From Arion vulgaris (Eukaryota; Mollusca; Gastropoda; Stylommatophora; Arionidae): 64,000 nt of DNA. This document shows, piece by piece, positions 58,375-64,000 of this stretch (the first letter of the stretch is position 1; each line of letters opens with the position of its first letter). The notes below the pieces were generated by a model. That model saw nothing but the letters and a program-made list of their open reading frames with translations, was not told where the DNA came from and made no database searches. Both the position numbers and the translations under genes were made by a program. The stretch covers positions 71,859,865 through 71,923,864 of the forward strand of contig CM036753.1 in assembly GCA_020796225.1 (NCBI GenBank). Reading direction: 5' to 3'.

Positions 58375-59850
58375 TGAAAATTGCGTGTGGCAATTTTGTA
58401 GCACAAATTGTTGACACCGAAGCGAATTCATGGGTGTGATGTCTCTGGTGCAATAGTTAACCCTACAAATGCGACAGTAACATGGTTCTCACTCAATAAT
58501 CACACTGTTAACACATGTACACCTATTGTAGAACTTTGTGGTGTTGGTTTGTCTGGAACTAAATCGATGACATTTTTGGATGTGCAATTTGACCGCAGCC
58601 TGTATTTCAGGGAACATGTTGAGTATATCATTGTCAAGGCACGTAAAGGTTTAGCGGCAATGAGAGTTATGGCGGCTGGTAATATCGCGCAACGGCTGCT
58701 TGTCATCCTGTATCAGATGCTGGTTCTCTCCACCATTGAATATACAATGGCCATCCTCACTGTTAGTAAAATGCAAATTGAAAGACTGGAAAGAATACAG
58801 AATGAGGCTATGCGTATCATTCTCGGTTGCACACAGGATACACCCTGCGTGGCGATGAGGTTTCTCCTGGATTTCCTGACCATGGAGTATAGACTCAAGA
58901 TAGCTAGAGCATGTGTGTATCTCATAATAAGTGCTAAAAGGATCACCCATTGCGCGATCAGCTCAGCACCAGTGGAGGAAATCGATTAAAGCGGGGCAAG
59001 TAGTGGGTTGGCCGTGCTGCAGACACTGTTCAGCTGGTATGCAGGCTCACAAATATTGATTATTGGGAAGATTGGATACCGATGCCTTCAATATACAGAA
59101 ACACTTATTCCACCATCATTAAATTTGACAAAAGTTGCAAAGAGAGGAATAACGTGGTGCTGGATGCAGATGTTAAGGCTATCATTGATGAAAACTGCAT
59201 TGAAGGTGCCGTTGTGATTTACACGGATGGATCGGTAGTTTGTCACGAAAAGGCCGCATGGGCCTTCTCTGCAAGCTCATGTGGCAGAATGGTCCATGAG
59301 GCCAGTGGTGCATTTCGTATGACAACAAGCAGTATGACAATGGAGGTACTGGCGGTGACTAATGCTTTACGTTGGCTGGAGTCACAAAACTACACTCATG
59401 CGTGCATTCTGAGTGATTCATTGAGTATGATCCGCAGGGTAGTGGCTGGTTCGGTGTGCAGGCAATGGACTGAATCACTACAAGCGTCAACAATTTGCAG
59501 AATCACACTTATCTTCGTTCTGGGGCACATGGGTGTTGTTGGCAATGAGAGAGCAGACAGGCTGGCTGGCTCTGCCACCATATCAGAGAGCCAGCCAATG
59601 GATAGAGTTGATATTTTGAACGACCTCATAGAGTGTGGCCGCAAAGAAGATTTTCATTTAAACCAATTAACGTCAACTACTAGATTGCAGGAGCTGGGTT
59701 TGAAGATTGGAGGCAAGAAAAGAACAGCATAGCAGGTATGTGAGTAGGCTCATCAATCAAATTCGAACTGGTACGGTCAGTCGCTGGACGCTGTTGGAGA
59801 TATTGCAAAGGAGATCGGAGCACCTATGGACATGTCCGAGTGCAATGAAG
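58375..59850 (+). mobile_element. LINE group R, longest copy: post-RT region, RNase H and C-terminus
   Basis: The frame 58408-58989 (193 codons) holds the end of the RT polyprotein (MTFLDVQFDRSLYFREHVEY, LVLSTIEYTMAIL, RIQNEAMRIILGCTQDTP). The frame 59082-59732 (216 codons) is a complete RNase H: VVIYTDGSV (Asp), MTMEVLAVTNAL (Glu), ILSDSLSMI (Asp), FVLGHMGVVGNERADRLAG (His and last Asp). A one-base shift near 59710 leads to the tail SRWTLLEILQ, SEHLWTCPSAM. Two frame breaks and a missing RT palm make it dead. It lies antisense in a NEDD4 intron and is the best reference for the family. Confidence 0.85.
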
Positions 59851-59869
59851 ATATTCCAAACTGAAACTG

Positions 59870-60185
59870 AATATACTTCTGGGGTGAAGGGAAATGAGAG
59901 ATCGGATGCACTGGTAAGCAATGCTGCGATGGAGAATAGGTCTTCTATGGACAAAAGTGACATCATCAATGCTCTAAGAAAAAACATACGCTCTGCTCTA
60001 TCTTGGTAGGGCAAGTTACATATACCAATAGGTGTGGCAAGATGAGTAAACCATGAGAGAAAATCCAGTAGATTCATCAATCAACACAGAACAGGAGTTG
60101 TAAGTCTAAACACACTGAAATACACGCTAAGGATATCGAAGCAATTATGGATGTCCGATAAAGATGATCCTCAAATGAACATAAA
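59870..60185 (+). mobile_element. Second LINE group R fragment, same orientation
   Basis: Directly after the first copy's terminus another copy begins mid-RNase H: GVKGNERSDALVSNAA, MDKSDIINALRKNI, then broken pieces with INQHRTGVVSLNTL and a CSDKDDPQMN-like end. The first copy therefore reads straight into it, with a spurious fused frame. Confidence 0.65.
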
Positions 60186-60240
60186 ATATTTAATACTAAT
60201 GTTTGCATTGATAAATATTAGGAATATAATTTGGTTAAAA

Positions 60241-60355
60241 TTCAAATGTGCCTGCCCTACATTCTGTAGGGGCTAATGGGGTGTGTGCTCACAAATCCAC
60301 ATAAATCACAAAGAGTGATTAACTTGGTTGATAAGAACAAACTCAAACAAACAAC
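60241..60355 (+). repeat. SINE-A/B 3'-end fragment
   Basis: AAATCACAAAGAGTGATTAA followed by TTGGTTGATAAGAACAAAC matches the shared terminus of families A and B. The rest is absent. Confidence 0.5.
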
Positions 60356-60423
60356 AACAAAACTAAACTGTGAGAAAATGGAAATATAAAAATGAATGCA
60401 CATAGACAGAAAAATTAACTTAC

Positions 60424-60497
60424 CTAATATATTCCATTTTATTTTCATTTGTAACTGCAATATCTCTTCCATTTGGTTTCAAATCCTTTGTTTTAAT
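60424..60497 (-). CDS. NEDD4: NEDD4, HECT exon (DLKPNGRDIAVTNENK)
   Basis: 24 codons plus AG, acceptor TCTTTTAG and donor AG|GTAAGT: IKTKDLKPNGRDIAVTNENK, MEYI. The KPNG and VTNENKxEYI motifs are standard for the NEDD4 clade. A 2.25-kb intron holding two LINE copies follows. Confidence 0.92.
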
Positions 60498-60646
60498 CTA
60501 AAAGAAATGTACAAGTGTTCAGAGTTCAACTATCAGAATCCCAATATGTTATCAATAAAAAATCACACAAAATAAATGCACCATATTCCCTACTATCACA
60601 TTCTCACTATAGAAATGTCTTGAACATTAATTGAACATATTGTTAC

Positions 60647-60742
60647 CTCTCCAAATTGATCCTCTTCCACGGAAAATGTCATCTCTAAGTCTGCCGGGTC
60701 ATTCTCTTGAATCCAAATCAAAGAGTTGTAATATTCAGAGTC
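60647..60742 (-). CDS. NEDD4: NEDD4, HECT exon (DSEYYNSLIWI)
   Basis: 32 codons, phase 0: DSEYYNSLIWIQENDPADLE, then MTFSVEEDQFGE. Acceptor TTTCCAG and donor GAG|GTAACA. Confidence 0.92.
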
Positions 60743-61135
60743 CTGGAAATGAGTTTCCATATTTAAAATACAATGGATATTACTCAGTTTTTATCAGAAT
60801 AAAGTATAGTGAATAAAACAAAGATTTTGGCATTTTTATGTTACACTTGTTACATATCATCACTACCATAATGTAAGCTGCATGGATTTCATTTGCCTTT
60901 TATTTGGTAGGAAAATATTGGGCCACTGCACCATACTAAGATGATTAAGGAGGATTGTGTGGTCTAGAAATCTTATCTGTAAAACATTGCTAAAGAAACC
61001 GCCTCTGTAACAAGATATAAATACTTAGGTACTAAGGAGGCCAGCTGTCATAGCTAGTGCATGATTCTATTAGAGCAACAACTGAAGAACCATGGCTTCC
61101 TTATAAAGAAAATACAATTAAATAAATCCACTTAC

Positions 61136-61206
61136 AACTGATTCCATGTCATTAAGTGATATTTGTTTCCTCAGCATCATCTTATAGAAAGGTCTAATAA
61201 AGAAAG
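61136..61206 (-). CDS. NEDD4: NEDD4, HECT exon ([11 protein letters not shown])
   Basis: 71 bases: CT completes Ala with the G of the previous exon, then [23 protein letters not shown]; donor GTT|GTAAGT. The Ala before FF (where vertebrate NEDD4 has Gly) is, as I recall, also the insect NEDD4 state. Confidence 0.92.
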
Positions 61207-61424
61207 CTGCAAAAAATACAAAATTAGAACATGAAGATTTCCAACAAAATAAGACTCATTTGAATTCTTTATTGCAGTACTTCAGAAATTATTTTTTATA
61301 TTAGCTGTTACAATTTTTTTAAATCAGAAAAACAGTAACAATTAACTATTCATCTTTTTTCTGCATACACTATCAGACATAAACATGAACTATTGGGGGA
61401 TGTTTATTGATAAGATTGTTCAGA

Positions 61425-61885
61425 AAATCAGAACTGGTCTTGCAGTGGATTCCAGCCCACTGCAGTATTCCTGAAAATGAAAAAGTATGAACTTGAGGAA
61501 ACCTGGTTATGCTCACTTATCCAAGGGTTACAAAAAAGACTCTTCTGAAATCATTAACGAAAAGGGAGTGGTATAATAGTAAACAAAGCTACAAGTCAGA
61601 GAAAAACTGAATAAACAAGTTCAGCTGAAATAAACAGAAACATATTCAAACTCAGAATGTGACAATGCAGTTTAAGAGTCTACCGCCGCAAAATTGGTCT
61701 CCGAGGCTCTGCACCTGAACTTGCAGAGCAATCAGGCAGTTCCCAGAAATTTGTTTTCAGCTCAGTATTTCTCGGACTGGATTTGCCTTCCTCTTGACTC
61801 CTCATTTAGCTGAACCACAGAAAAGTTTATCTGGGACACCACTTGAAGATGGAGTCTAGGTTAGCTCTGACTCATTGACTTCTGT
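61425..61885 (+). mobile_element. LINE group J RNase H end and tail, decayed
   Basis: The reading LQWIPAHCSIPENEK corresponds to the WIPxHCxIPGNExAD block of RNase H, with later fragments (KREWYNSKQSY, VTMQFKSLPP) following the family tail. It is antisense in a NEDD4 intron. Confidence 0.55.
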
Positions 61886-62034
61886 CATCTCATTATTTAC
61901 ACTTTGTTTTAAATCATTCTTCTAACTTTGTTAGACCCCATTGGTAATCTAATTCAACAAGTGTAAAGTTACTGTCGCAAGATTTATGTCTTTTTAGTAA
62001 CAAATAACAAAGCAAACAATTTCTCTAGGATTAT

Positions 62035-62379
<345 letters not shown>

Positions 62380-62589
62380 TCAATATACTTTAGTAAGTAG
62401 CATTAAAAGAAAACTTTAACCCAAAAGATATCTCCATCACAAACAAGTGCTTAAGCATAGAATATGATTAATTCATGTACCATGCTAGATAGTAATAGAA
62501 ATCATGGATTCCACAACTTTCTGCTTCTAATCCTATTTATCAGTTCTGTTGAAAAAAATAAAATAAAAAGTTATCCTGGACATTAGAAA

Positions 62590-62835
62590 AGAACCTAAAT
62601 TATCAAGTCACAACTATCACACATGTGACAGACAAAGGATAGGCCTTCATCTTGTCTCCATCCGTTCTGTGTCCACGTGGTATCTCTGATCAAACCACAG
62701 GACATGTCCTGCAAGACTGTCCCCTGCATATCCTCCCTAGAAAGGGATAATGGCCCTACAACACAACACTACACTCAAAACTACATAGCCCCAGAGATGA
62801 GCTCCAGACAACAGTTGACTTTATCATAAAAACAT
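62590..62835 (+). mobile_element. LINE group J C-terminal fragment
   Basis: CPRGISDQTTGHVLQDCPLH, then LPRKG and a DELQTTVDFIIKT-like end, corresponding to the CxC...HxLQxCP tail in copies at 2331, 40650 and 44100. Confidence 0.6.
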
Positions 62836-62894
62836 GTCTAATGGTATAGTTATCAAAATAGCGATCACAAGAAGAAGTTCTGTTGTTGAATTTG

Positions 62895-63150
62895 TTCCGC
62901 CCATGTGGTGCCGGGGCCCGCAAGAGAAGCAAAGAATAGTACCTCTGCGACCTACAAAGCATATCATATGAGGTGACTGATGTAGGACCTAGATCAGCTA
63001 CCCTGATAAATAAAAAGCAGCGCAGTAATAGGATGTGCTCTCCTACTTGTAGGCGCATAACTGGCACAATGAACAATCGCTCTTAGGCTCAGATCATATA
63101 CAAATCATGCAGAGTGGTTAGAAGTGGTTGTGGGAGCGTCAAGAAGAAGA
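62895..63150 (+). repeat. SINE-A copy in a NEDD4 intron
   Basis: GTGGTGCCGGGGCCCGCAAG head, AAAGAATAGTACCTCTGCG, CTACTTGTAGGCGCATAACT, and AAGAAGAAG tail. The head is the most complete of the family A copies and shows its similarity to the SINE-B head. Confidence 0.88.
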
Positions 63151-63487
63151 ATTTGTTCTATGACAAAGTCAAAATGTGACCTCAAGAATTAGATTACTAA
63201 CTCTGACCTTAAAGTATCTCCAAATGTTACATGCATGTAAAAGGCAACCTACAATTTCTGGAACTAATTCTGTTAATTTATTTTAAATAATGATGCTAAA
63301 GTGTGATCAACAGAGCTATGATTACTAGCTTAGACACCAAAGTATCTCCAAGTAACGTATCCATGAAACAGATAAACTCAGACTCAATGAGCTGATGAGA
63401 AATGAGCATTACTGAGTACCTGCATGTCCAGGATAATATATCCACACAAGAGACATCTAAAAACATGAAATCATTCCACGTTACTTA

Positions 63488-64000
<513 letters not shown>

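Overview
This is animal nuclear DNA from an invertebrate. Three split genes are recognisable by their conserved proteins: the 3' end of a tetraspanin gene (+ strand, left edge), a complete GATAD2/p66-type gene of the NuRD complex (+ strand, 27.8-31.4 kb), and the HECT half of a NEDD4-type ubiquitin ligase (- strand, 53.0-63.6 kb, continuing off the right edge). Introns are long, splice sites are canonical GT-AG, and non-LTR retroelements with RNase H domains are abundant. A lophotrochozoan such as a mollusc would fit, but I cannot fix the phylum from the window alone. There are no prokaryotic features.

Layout. 0-3.1 kb: last two coding exons of the tetraspanin, with a LINE and a composite retroposon between them. 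3.1-26.5 kb: no host gene recognised; dense, mostly decayed repeats (LINE tails, at least eight SINE-like families, a 640-bp fold-back element bounded by TTAA, minisatellites, a GA-rich microsatellite cluster at 25.2-25.7 kb). 26.5-27.8 kb: probable promoter side of p66, with a possible first exon of a divergent gene. 27.8-31.4 kb: p66, with a LINE chimera in intron 1 and one apparent frameshift near the C-terminus. 31.6-32.8 kb: a 60-bp tandem array that starts in the p66 3' end. 34.6-37.0 kb: a hAT (ZBED5-like) DNA transposon with matching inverted ends and an 8-bp target duplication, transposase dead. 38-52 kb: more LINE/SINE debris, a mariner transposase fragment and a 35-bp minisatellite. 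53.0-63.6 kb: NEDD4 exons, with LINE, SINE and simple repeats in the introns.

The three genes do not form a functional cluster. The most informative content is the repeat ecology: two SINE families (here A and B) share a core and a 3' end. Those two, a third family (H), a composite retroposon and an RTE-like LINE all finish in an (AAG)n tail, which suggests one LINE machinery mobilises all of them. Several insertions have perfect or near-perfect target-site duplications, so the nesting order can be read directly. Repeat family names A-H and LINE groups R, J and T are labels made for this annotation only. Repeat boundaries are by eye and good to about 5-20 bp unless a target-site duplication is stated.
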